The notes under the pieces are model-generated. The model did no database searches, was not told the origin of the DNA, and saw nothing but the letters and a program-made list of their open reading frames with translations. From JAQGMV01 sp046597455 (GTDB taxonomy: Bacteria > Pseudomonadota > Gammaproteobacteria > Burkholderiales > SG8-41), in assembly GCA_046597455.1 (NCBI GenBank), contig JBKJKJ010000322.1, positions 1 to 14,608 on the forward strand: a DNA stretch of 14,608 nucleotides, in the 5' to 3' direction. Shown piece by piece: positions 1 to 6,755 of the stretch. The position numbers were made by a program, and so were the translations under genes. Every line of letters begins with the position of its first letter. Position 1 is the first letter of the stretch.

Positions 1-86
1 AGAGTGGGAGTCGAACCCACGCAGGACCGCCTGCGGCCCCTACCGGGTTTGAAGTCCGGCCGCCCCACCGGGAGCGATTCCCTTCC
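1..86 (-). tRNA. selC: tRNA-Sec (UCA anticodon), 3' end cut by window edge
   Basis: Selenocysteine tRNA that reads UGA at SECIS-marked codons. On the minus strand the gene begins GGAAGGGA at position 86. The anticodon loop CTTCAAA carries anticodon TCA (positions 50-52) within a GC-rich stem. A long variable arm follows, then a T arm with GTGGG/CCCAC closing TTCGACT. The layout follows E. coli SelC closely, including the long acceptor stem and extended D stem. Only the first three bases of the 3' acceptor strand (TCT) are inside the window. They pair with the 5' strand with one G-U wobble; the remaining acceptor bases and CCA lie beyond position 1. Its product is serylated by SerRS, converted by SelA and delivered by SelB, both encoded on the same strand nearby. 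Confidence 0.95.
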
Positions 87-97
87 ATGTCTCAAGT

Positions 98-127
98 TTC
101 ATACCCGCCGGCCGTTATTTTTGTCAC
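98..127 (-). promoter_or_regulatory. putative sigma70-type promoter of tRNA-Sec
   Basis: On the minus strand, GTGACA (122-127) and TATGAA (98-103) are separated by 18 nt. The -10 lies 11 nt upstream of the mature tRNA 5' end, so transcription would start very close to the tRNA. Matches are moderate, and the call rests mainly on position. The rest of the 87-272 gap should also hold the promoter of the plus-strand GGDEF gene, but I see no convincing one. Confidence 0.4.
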
Positions 128-272
128 CAATCGCTTTGCACTTCGGGCCGTAACGGGAGCCATGATTCTACACCGGCACGGCGCGGCCCCGAATATGCCG
201 CAGCGTGATTTCCCTTTAACAGGTTCATCCCGCATCGGATGAGCCGGTCTTACGCACGAGGGCTGACGGCCG

Positions 273-1262
273 ATGGCTGTGCAACCGCACCTGGAACTTC
301 CCACTCAGAGCTTATTCAACGACGCGGCCGCAGAGATGATGTCGATGCTGCGCTCGCACCTGGGCTTTCGCCTCTGGATCATAGGGCGCGTCAAAGGCGC
401 CGACTGGCTGGTCGGTGTGGTCGAGGGCCAGGCCTACGGCATACGCCCGGGCCACACGTTCAAGTGGAGCGATACCTTTTGCTCGCGGATGGTGGCGAAG
501 CTCGCGCCGCGCTTTGCCGCGGATGCCCTGAGCCTGCCGCAGTACGCCGAGGCGCCGTTCGCCACCGAATTTCGCATCGGTTCCTATCTCGGCGTTCCGC
601 TTTTGGGGGCGGATGGTCGATTGCTCGGCACGTTGTGCGCATTCGATCCTGCGCCGCATGAGCCGATCGCTCAGCGTGATCAAGATATGGTCGAGACCTG
701 TGCGCGTGTCCTGGGGCGCGTCCTCAACGCCGAGCTGCGCGCAGCCAAGCAGTCACGACGTCTGGAGCGCACCGAGGCCGTCGCGCTTTGCGATGCGTTG
801 ACCGGGCTTTACAACCGTCGCGGATGGGATCAATTGCTGAAAGCCGAAGAGAGCCGGTGCCGGCGACACGGCCGCTCCGCGTGCGTGGTGTCGATCGACC
901 TCGACGATCTGAAGGTCGTGAACGATTCGGGCGGTCACGATAAAGGCGACGATCTCATACGCCGCACGGCGACTGCGCTGCGCACGACGATACGCACGCA
1001 GGACATCGCTGCGCGTGTGGGCGGCGACGAGTTCGCCATCCTAGCCGTGGAGTGCAATGAGGAGGCGCTCGCTGTGCTCAAGGGCCGGATTGAAGCGGCG
1101 CTCGCCGCCGAAGGCATACGTGCTTCGCTCGGCGTGGCACGCCGTCCGGAACGCGGCGATCTGTTGCAGACGTGGCGCGAAGCGGATGAAGCGATGTATC
1201 TGGCCAAGCGCGAGCGCAACGCTGGCGCCCGCGTGACGATCGTCAGCGAGCGCTCAGCCTAG
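273..1262 (+). CDS. GAF-GGDEF diguanylate cyclase
   Basis: A 329-residue cytoplasmic protein predicted to make cyclic-di-GMP from two GTP. Residues about 15-155 look like a GAF sensor domain (for example the F-R-I-G-S-Y-L-G-V-P-L stretch near 100-110 and L-G-T-L-C-A-F near 118-124). A short helical linker leads to the GGDEF domain at about 170-325. The catalytic motif is intact (GGDEF at 250-254), as are D-A-L-T-G-L-Y-N-R-R near 174-183 and the substrate-region N-D near 217. An inhibitory-site motif R-T-Q-D (241-244) sits exactly five residues before GGDEF, so product feedback is likely. No signal peptide or membrane segment is seen, so the GAF domain should read a cytoplasmic ligand that I cannot identify. 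GAGGG lies 10 nt before the ATG. The 3' end overlaps the convergent TrxB-like gene by 20 nt. Confidence 0.93.
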   Translation: MAVQPHLELPTQSLFNDAAAEMMSMLRSHLGFRLWIIGRVKGADWLVGVVEGQAYGIRPGHTFKWSDTFCSRMVAKLAPRFAADALSLPQYAEAPFATEFRIGSYLGVPLLGADGRLLGTLCAFDPAPHEPIAQRDQDMVETCARVLGRVLNAELRAAKQSRRLERTEAVALCDALTGLYNRRGWDQLLKAEESRCRRHGRSACVVSIDLDDLKVVNDSGGHDKGDDLIRRTATALRTTIRTQDIAARVGGDEFAILAVECNEEALAVLKGRIEAALAAEGIRASLGVARRPERGDLLQTWREADEAMYLAKRERNAGARVTIVSERSA

Positions 1263-2160
1263 CCCTGATGGCGTCCGCGGCCCGCCGCGCATCGGCGATC
1301 GCATGGGTGAGTGTGCCCTCGTAGCCGCTGCGGGCTGCGCCGATGGCTGATATGCCGGCTACGCTGGTCTGGTGCGCATCGTCGGTCAGCACGTATCCCG
1401 ACGCATCGCGTACGACCTCAACGGGAAGGAACTCGACACTGGGCTCGAGCCCGATGTAGGCGAAAACGCCGGCGCACGGCAATTCTTCCACGCGCCCGTC
1501 CGCGTGCTTCAGGCGTACTTTCTCGACCATCTTGCTGCCGAGAATCGCTTCCACGGTTGCATTGCCCATCACCGCGATCTTGTCGTTGGCGCTCACCTGG
1601 TCGGCAAAGTGTGCCGAGCCGCTGACAGCGTCTCCCCGATGCACGAGGTGCACTTTCCCGCAGTAACGGGCGAGCACCAGCGCTTCCTGCAACGCCGAAT
1701 CGCCGCTGCCCACGACGATCACCGTTTCGTTCTGGTACATGGGCCCGTCGCAATCGGCGCATTGCGAGACGCCACGGCCTTCGAATTCGGACTCGCCTTC
1801 TACACCCAGCTTTTTCAGGCGCGCGCCGGAGGCGACGACGACGTGACGCGCGGTGTGCGTGCCTGAGTCGGTGGTCACCGTGCTGACATCGCTTTCGTAA
1901 CGTACTGAAGTCACCGGCTCCTGTATGCTCGTCACACCGGCTTCCGCGTTGGCCTGCATCATCTCGGAAGCGAGCTCGGCACCCGACACTTCTCGGCCGT
2001 CAGGCGCGGGCTCGAGCTCGTTCACGTTGAGCACGAGACCGCCGAAAAGCTGGCCTTCGATGGTTGCGACTTTGAGCCCGGCGGCGGCGAGCGCGCCCGC
2101 GGCGGTCAGCCCGCTCACGCCTTCCCCGATCACGATCACGTCAAACGTGGGCTTCGGCAT
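1243..2160 (-). CDS. thioredoxin-reductase-like FAD oxidoreductase with atypical cofactor motifs
   Basis: A 305-residue flavoprotein of the TrxB family. An N-terminal FAD dinucleotide fold has G-E-G-V-S-G at 12-17. A redox-active C-A-D-C lies at 134-137 (C-A-T-C in E. coli TrxB). A second dinucleotide motif, G-S-G-D-S-A, is at 151-156. Two usual features are missing: the NADPH-phosphate-binding H-R-R-x-x-x-R is reduced to H-R-G-D-A-V-S (from 174), and the C-terminal FAD motif normally containing G-D reads I-G-A-A-R (273-277). The electron donor may therefore not be NADPH. A strong AAGGAG precedes the ATG and the gene starts 12 nt after selB, so it is probably the third gene of a selA-selB operon. 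I infer a redox role linked to selenoproteins. It could instead be an independent disulfide reductase, so I give no gene symbol. Confidence 0.88.
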   Translation of the reverse strand: MPKPTFDVIVIGEGVSGLTAAGALAAAGLKVATIEGQLFGGLVLNVNELEPAPDGREVSGAELASEMMQANAEAGVTSIQEPVTSVRYESDVSTVTTDSGTHTARHVVVASGARLKKLGVEGESEFEGRGVSQCADCDGPMYQNETVIVVGSGDSALQEALVLARYCGKVHLVHRGDAVSGSAHFADQVSANDKIAVMGNATVEAILGSKMVEKVRLKHADGRVEELPCAGVFAYIGLEPSVEFLPVEVVRDASGYVLTDDAHQTSVAGISAIGAARSGYEGTLTHAIADARRAADAIRARLSAR

Positions 2161-2172
2161 GCGCTGCTCCTT

Positions 2173-4173
2173 CTATCTTCGGTAGTTTTGAAACGGGCGC
2201 TTCGCCGGCGCCGTTGTTTTGACCGCAGGCTTCGCCGGGGGTCGGGGCGGCGCCGTCGCGGCGCCGAGTATCGGCACGAAATCCTTTCTCATCTTGCGCG
2301 CGTCGCCGATGCGCTGGGTAATGGCCAGCGTGTCGAGGAATTCGAGGATCTCGATCGCGAGGCTGCGCCCGACGCCGGTCCAGTCGCGATACTGGGCGGC
2401 CGTAAATTGCCCGTTGGGCTGGGCCTGCGCAGTGGCCTGCGCGATGGCGGCGAGCGTGGCGACGGTCGGGCGGGTATAGAAGCGCTCGGCGGTGACCTTC
2501 ATCACTTCGCCGGTCTTGGCCTTGCGATGCAGGAAATCCTTCAGTATCGGTTCTTTCAGCTTCAGCTGTGCTGCGAGATCGCGAAGCGTTGGGACGTTGA
2601 ATGCCGCAGACTCGAGTGCGGGGCGAACCGTCTCCCACAGGCGATCGTCGGTGGCGTTCGCCGTCGCGTTGTGTCCCGGCAGTCGCGCGGTCGAACCGCT
2701 CGCTTCCACCTTGCGCTCGTCGGCAAGTCGCCTCAACACCGACGCGAAGGCATCTGTGGACAGGTCCGCTGCGGCGGCCTTGCGCAGGATTTCGGTTTCC
2801 TGACCAGCGGCCTGCGGATTGTCGCGGTGAAAAGCGCCGAGTTGGGCAAGGACGGTTTCACCGATTGCTCTCTGCCGTGCCGCGGTGATGCCGAAGCGCG
2901 CGTCTTTGCCCACTTGCACGAGATGCGCACCCTCGTACACCACACTCGCCCGCTCGTGAGTCATGTTGTAGGCGATTTCGAGGCGCTTCAGGTCGATTGG
3001 ACGGTTGTCTGATTTGAGCAGTGCCGACAGCGCATCTTCCGGCGTTTCGTGCTCCAGCGCGGCGAGCTCCTCGATCCGCGCCGCCGTGCTGCGACGGGTG
3101 GCGGGGGCGAACGGGTCGAGCACGAAACCGCCGCCGAGCGTGCGCGTCGCAGACTGGTCGCGCAATATGAAGCGGTCTCCACGCAGGGCGCCGATCGGCT
3201 GGTCGAGAACGAGCTGCACGATTGCAGTGGAGCCCGGGGCGATTGCCGTCCCCCCACGCGTCGCGACCCTTGCGGTGACATCGCTGGTGGCGAGGTGCAC
3301 GTGCACCGGAGTCCAATGCCCGAGGGCGTGCGTTTCGGCGGCGAGCACGGTTACGCGCGCGTCCATACGCCGGGTCGGGCTGTGAATTTCAGCGGCGACC
3401 ACCCAGTCCCCGCGACTCACCGACGCGAGATCCGTTCCGGTCAGGTTCAGCGCGCAGCGTTCGCCTGCCGCGGCGCGGTCGGCTGCTTTGCCTTGTACCT
3501 GGATGCCGCGCACGCGCACCGCAAGGCCCGCAGGCGAGACGATCAGCTTGTCGCCCGTCTTCACGGTGCCGTTGAAGACCGTGCCCGTGACCACCGTGCC
3601 GCTGCCCGCAACGGAGAATGTGCGATCGATCGCGTACCGGAAATGCTCGCCCTCTGTCTTGCGGGCGGCCTGGCGATTCGCCTCATCGACGAGGCTCGCG
3701 CGCAGCTCGGCCATACCGAGCCCGGTCACCGCAGACACCGCCGTGACGGGCACGCGCGCAAGCTGGGTGGTCTGCAAAAGCGCTGCGACCTGATCTCGAA
3801 CCTCGCGTACGCGTTCGGCGTCTACGCGATCCGCTTTCGTGATCACCGCGGCGCCACGCGTGACGTGGAGGAGATCGAGTATGTGGAGGTGCTCGATCGT
3901 CTGCGGCATGATGCCGTCATCCGCCGCGACCACCAGGAGCGCGAAATCAATGCCACATACGCCTGCGAGCATGTTGCGTATGAAACGCTCGTGCCCCGGC
4001 ACGTCGACGAAACCGATCAGATCGCCCCCGGGGAGCGGGAGATAAGCGAAACCCAGATCGATCGAGATGCCGCGCGCTTTTTCCTCCGGCAGGCGGTCGG
4101 TGTCGACGCCGGTCAGCGTCTTCACCAGCAGCGTCTTGCCGTGATCGATATGCCCCGCGGTTGCGACGATCAA
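2173..4173 (-). CDS. selB: selenocysteine-specific translation elongation factor SelB
   Basis: GTPase that carries Sec-tRNA to the ribosome and binds the SECIS hairpin in the mRNA. Translation most likely starts at a TTG (4171-4173) with AAGGAG 8 nt upstream, giving 666 residues that begin M-I-V-A-T-A-G-H-I-D. The frame stays open further upstream into selA, but that extension is selA sequence read out of frame. GTPase motifs are G-H-I-D-H-G-K-T (7-14), D-V-P-G-H (57-61) and T-K-A-D (112-115). EF-Tu-like domains 2 and 3 follow, then a chain of winged-helix domains ending near residue 620. E. coli SelB has 614 residues; the excess here is largely a Pro/Ala/Lys-rich basic tail ending in R-R. 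The start codon overlaps the selA stop as TTGA, which implies translational coupling. Confidence 0.96.
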   Translation of the reverse strand: MIVATAGHIDHGKTLLVKTLTGVDTDRLPEEKARGISIDLGFAYLPLPGGDLIGFVDVPGHERFIRNMLAGVCGIDFALLVVAADDGIMPQTIEHLHILDLLHVTRGAAVITKADRVDAERVREVRDQVAALLQTTQLARVPVTAVSAVTGLGMAELRASLVDEANRQAARKTEGEHFRYAIDRTFSVAGSGTVVTGTVFNGTVKTGDKLIVSPAGLAVRVRGIQVQGKAADRAAAGERCALNLTGTDLASVSRGDWVVAAEIHSPTRRMDARVTVLAAETHALGHWTPVHVHLATSDVTARVATRGGTAIAPGSTAIVQLVLDQPIGALRGDRFILRDQSATRTLGGGFVLDPFAPATRRSTAARIEELAALEHETPEDALSALLKSDNRPIDLKRLEIAYNMTHERASVVYEGAHLVQVGKDARFGITAARQRAIGETVLAQLGAFHRDNPQAAGQETEILRKAAAADLSTDAFASVLRRLADERKVEASGSTARLPGHNATANATDDRLWETVRPALESAAFNVPTLRDLAAQLKLKEPILKDFLHRKAKTGEVMKVTAERFYTRPTVATLAAIAQATAQAQPNGQFTAAQYRDWTGVGRSLAIEILEFLDTLAITQRIGDARKMRKDFVPILGAATAPPRPPAKPAVKTTAPAKRPFQNYRR

Positions 4174-5618
4174 GGATTCAGCTCCTTCCCGGCCATTCCA
4201 CTCAGCGCGAGCTGCGAAAGCTGGGCGACGAACCCGGCTTCGTCGTCGAGACAGCGCAGGTCCATGACGAATGCGCCGTCGCTGATGCGCCCGATGACCG
4301 GAACCGGGAGTGCGCGGAACGCGCCGGCGATGTGCTGGGCAGTGGAGTTCTTGTGCTTGCCCGCGCCTTCGATCGCGATCGCCGCACTGGGAAGCGAATC
4401 GACAGGCAGCGAACCGCTTCCGATCTGACTCGCGCACGGCGTGACGCGTGCGGTCGCGGCGCCGCGCAGTGCGGTGACTACTCCGGGCAATACCCGCAGT
4501 GCCTGCGCTTCGATATCCTGCGCCGGGCGGGTAAGCGCGCGCAGGGTTGGCAACTCGGCTTTCAGCCGCTCCGGATTCGAATATAGCTGCAACACCGCTT
4601 CAAGTGCGGCGAGCGTCATCTTGTCCACGCGCAGCGCGCGCTTCATCGGGTTCTTTCTGATGCGCTGGATGAGATCCTTGCGCCCGACGATCAGCCCTGC
4701 CTGAGGACCACCGAGCAGCTTGTCGCCGCTGAATGTGACGACGTCCGCGCCCTGCGCCAGGGCTTCGCGCGGGGTGGGTTCGTGCGGCAAGCCGTATTCG
4801 GCGAGGTCGACGAGCATGCCGCTCCCCAGGTCGACCACGAAAGGCAGCCCGTGATCGCGTGCGATCGTCGCGAGCTCGGCTTCCGGCACGCTCGCGGTAA
4901 ATCCCTGAATCACGTAATTACTCGTGTGCACCTTCATGATCGCGCCCGAGCGTGGACCGATCGCCTCGGCGTAATCTTTCGGGTGCGTGCGGTTGGTCGT
5001 GCCGACTTCGCGCAGCTTGCAGCCCGAGCGCGACATGATGTCGGGAATGCGAAACGCGCCGCCGATCTCGATCAGTTCGCCGCGCGAAACCAGCACCTCT
5101 TTCTTCAGCGCCAGTGTATTGAGGACCAGATAGACCGCCGCCGCATTGTTGTTGACCACTACTGCGGCTTCGGCGCCGGTGAGCCGGGTGAGCCAGCGCT
5201 CGATATGGCTGTCGCGCTCGCCCCGGGCACCGCCTTCGAGATCGAACTCGACGTTCGCCGGATGCGTCATGACCCGCATGACGGCCTCGGCGGCGCATTG
5301 CGGCATCACGGCACGCCCGAGGTTGGTATGCAGCACCGTGCCGGTGACGTTGAACACGGGCTTGAGCGAGGCTCGCGTTGCCCTGGCGAGATCGTTTGCA
5401 CAGTTTTCAACGAACCGGTCAACGAAATTCGCTTCGCCCACGGCGTCTGCAGGGCCGGCCTGGGCGAGCTGAGCCCGCTCGCCCTCGAGCAGTGTGCGTA
5501 TGGTTTCCACGACGAGCGGACGCCCGTAGTGGGTGACGAGGGTGCAAACACGGCTGTCGTTCAACAGCCGGTCGACAGAAGGAAGCGCGCGCCGCGCGGC
5601 AGCAAGCGGGTTCAACAT
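4170..5618 (-). CDS. selA: L-seryl-tRNA(Sec) selenium transferase SelA
   Basis: PLP enzyme that converts Ser-tRNA(Sec) to Sec-tRNA(Sec) using selenophosphate. The chosen ATG (5616-5618) gives 482 residues. It places L-P-S-V-D-R-L-L-N-D at the same distance from the start as L-P-A-I-D-R-L-L-R-D in E. coli SelA (463 residues). An in-frame GTG at 5666 would add 16 residues; neither start has a good ribosome binding site. The PLP lysine lies in F-S-G-D-K-L-L-G-G-P-Q-A-G (Lys300, equivalent to E. coli Lys295). Other conserved blocks are N-V-T-G-T-V-L-H-T-N-L-G-R, V-N-N-N-A-A-A-V and V-G-T-T-N-R-T-H. The C-terminus reads P-V-I-G-R-I-S-D-G, as expected for the family. It overlaps selB by 4 nt. The upstream gap to 5781 shows no convincing promoter. 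Confidence 0.96.
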   Translation of the reverse strand: MLNPLAAARRALPSVDRLLNDSRVCTLVTHYGRPLVVETIRTLLEGERAQLAQAGPADAVGEANFVDRFVENCANDLARATRASLKPVFNVTGTVLHTNLGRAVMPQCAAEAVMRVMTHPANVEFDLEGGARGERDSHIERWLTRLTGAEAAVVVNNNAAAVYLVLNTLALKKEVLVSRGELIEIGGAFRIPDIMSRSGCKLREVGTTNRTHPKDYAEAIGPRSGAIMKVHTSNYVIQGFTASVPEAELATIARDHGLPFVVDLGSGMLVDLAEYGLPHEPTPREALAQGADVVTFSGDKLLGGPQAGLIVGRKDLIQRIRKNPMKRALRVDKMTLAALEAVLQLYSNPERLKAELPTLRALTRPAQDIEAQALRVLPGVVTALRGAATARVTPCASQIGSGSLPVDSLPSAAIAIEGAGKHKNSTAQHIAGAFRALPVPVIGRISDGAFVMDLRCLDDEAGFVAQLSQLALSGMAGKELNP

Positions 5619-5780
5619 GGCGATCTGGGCAAGCGGAATGCGTCGTTTGGACAACCTGCTCTGCACGATGTCAGCATGGGACGAGCAAAGCGTGTGGAGC
5701 GCGCTAGTTTAGCCCAAGCGTCGAGTGCAATCTATCGCAGGCATAACGTTCCGCACTGTGGAGAGCACGCGTCTGAAAAG

Positions 5781-5808
5781 AAAAAAGCCGCGTCGGATGC
5801 GCGGCTTT
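5781..5808 (-). terminator. rho-independent terminator after the selenoprotein gene
   Basis: On the minus strand a GCCGCG/CGCGGC stem (5787-5792 with 5800-5805), extended by three A-T pairs and with a 7-nt loop, is followed by TTTTTT. It lies about 20 nt past the stop of the Grx-DinB gene, before selA. This suggests that selA-selB are mostly transcribed from their own promoter rather than by read-through. Confidence 0.85.
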
Positions 5809-5826
5809 GTTCACGTGGAAAGTTGC

Positions 5827-6600
5827 TTACTCCCAAAGCCTTTCGGGCAATGGGAGTCCGGCAAGCGCCTCGGCGGTAAGCGGACCATCCGGCTGGATGC
5901 CATAGCGCTCGAGTACTGCGGCGAGCTGCCGCGCATGCTGCGCGGAATGCCAGGTGGAGCGCTCGAGCAGCTGGTGCAGCGGCTGAGGCCCGTAGAACGT
6001 CGGCAGTTTTTGCGAGCCCGACTTGTCGGCGAGTTGCGCCCACCATGCTTCCAGCCGCCTCGTCACATCCGCGCCATATTCGGCAACCTGTACGCCCGTA
6101 GTGAAGGTCCCCTGCGCGGGCGGTACGTTTGCGTGCTGGATCGCGTAATCGACGTTGTCGATTGCGGTCTCGAGAAACGCTTCGCCTATGCGAAAGACAT
6201 GATGGGTCAGCAGGCGTATGGGTCGATCGCGATTCGGAATCACCCGCTCGGCCATTTTGTCGTCCGGAATCTGCCGTACGAGACGCTGTGCCGCGTGAAG
6301 AACGTTGATCCATTTCCGGATCAGCTCTTCGGGCGGCAGGGGCGTGTGTCCCGTACCCTGCAGCCCGACGAATTCGGCGACGTCCTCGAGATTCTGTCCG
6401 AATACGAACGCTTCCCCGCGCGCGATGACGGGGACGTTGCGCACGCCGAACTTCAACAGTCGATCGCGTCCGCCGGGGTCATTCAGGACGTCGACGGCGT
6501 CGAATTCGATGCCTTTGCGCGAAAGAAACTCTTTCGCCCGAAGACAGCTGCTTCAGCCGGGCTGAGTAAACAGAGTGAATTTTTCAGTGACAGCGTTCAT
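5827..6600 (-). CDS. selenoprotein: glutaredoxin (UxxC) fused to DinB-like domain; TGA at 6553-6555 read as Sec
   Basis: The frame runs from ATG at 6600 to TAA at 5827 and is interrupted only by TGA at codon 16. Read as selenocysteine, it gives 257 residues. Residues 1-80 form a glutaredoxin-like fold: strand F-T-L-F-T-Q-P-G, active site U16-S-S-C19, helix R-A-K-E-F-L-S-R-K-G, then K-F-G-V-R-N-V-P-V-I with the cis-Pro (P57) and the G-Q-N-L-E-D-V helix. Sec occupies the position of the nucleophilic Cys of the family. Residues about 90-255 resemble the DinB/YfiT four-helix metal-binding fold, with H134 (or H133), H218 and H222 as the likely metal triad. A caller treating TGA as stop would start at TTG 6456 and lose the active site. 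The ribosome binding site is weak; an upstream in-frame TTG with GGGAG before it is an alternative start. The gene lies just upstream of selA on the same strand. Substrate and partner are unknown. Confidence 0.88.
6511..6555 (-). promoter_or_regulatory. bacterial SECIS element directly downstream of the Sec UGA
   Basis: On the minus strand the UGA (6553-6555) is followed after 22 nt by the apical loop AGUUU. A perfect 7-bp stem, GCGAAAG (6531-6537) with CUUUCGC (6519-6525), closes the loop. A lower 5-bp stem, GUCUU (6541-6545) with AAGGC (6511-6515), continues it after a 3x3 internal loop. This meets the known bacterial SECIS consensus: a small apical loop 16-37 nt after UGA with a G among its first two bases. 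SelB encoded at 2173-4173 would bind it. Pairing was done by eye. Confidence 0.75.
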
Positions 6601-6710
6601 TGTCCGAATTCCGGTCGGAGGGGAATGCAAGGCTACTCCCGCGCCGCGCTGAGCGTCAATGCGACGATCGCGTTGCCGTCGCCGTGTGCAAAGGTCCTAG
6701 CGTGCCGCGG

Positions 6711-6719
6711 TGCTATAAT
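6711..6719 (+). promoter_or_regulatory. extended -10 promoter of the GST gene
   Basis: TGC followed by a perfect TATAAT (6714-6719) forms an extended -10 element. The -35 region is weak (AAGGTC at 17 nt spacing), as is common with extended -10 promoters. Predicted transcription start is near 6726, giving a leader of about 30 nt before the GST start codon. Confidence 0.55.
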
Positions 6720-6755
6720 GGCGCGCTTCTGCGCACGCCGTTTAAACCCACCCTG

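Noticed and set aside
1..86. Integration site or mobile element at the tRNA gene
   Set aside because: No integrase, direct repeat of the tRNA end or compositional break is seen in the window.
3049..4428. Plus-strand open frame of 459 codons opposite selB
   Set aside because: Antisense shadow of selB caused by high GC; no family resemblance, and selB is certain.
4174..4437. N-terminal extension of SelB upstream of the TTG
   Set aside because: It is Arg-rich sequence from reading selA out of frame; the SelB family begins at the GTPase domain.
5827..6456. A 209-residue gene starting at TTG 6456
   Set aside because: This start cuts into the middle of the glutaredoxin fold and has no reason other than the upstream TGA.
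6553..6555. TGA as an ordinary nonsense mutation making the Grx-DinB gene a pseudogene
   Set aside because: The TGA sits exactly at the redox Cys position, the rest of the frame is intact, a SECIS-like hairpin follows, and selA, selB and tRNA-Sec are adjacent.
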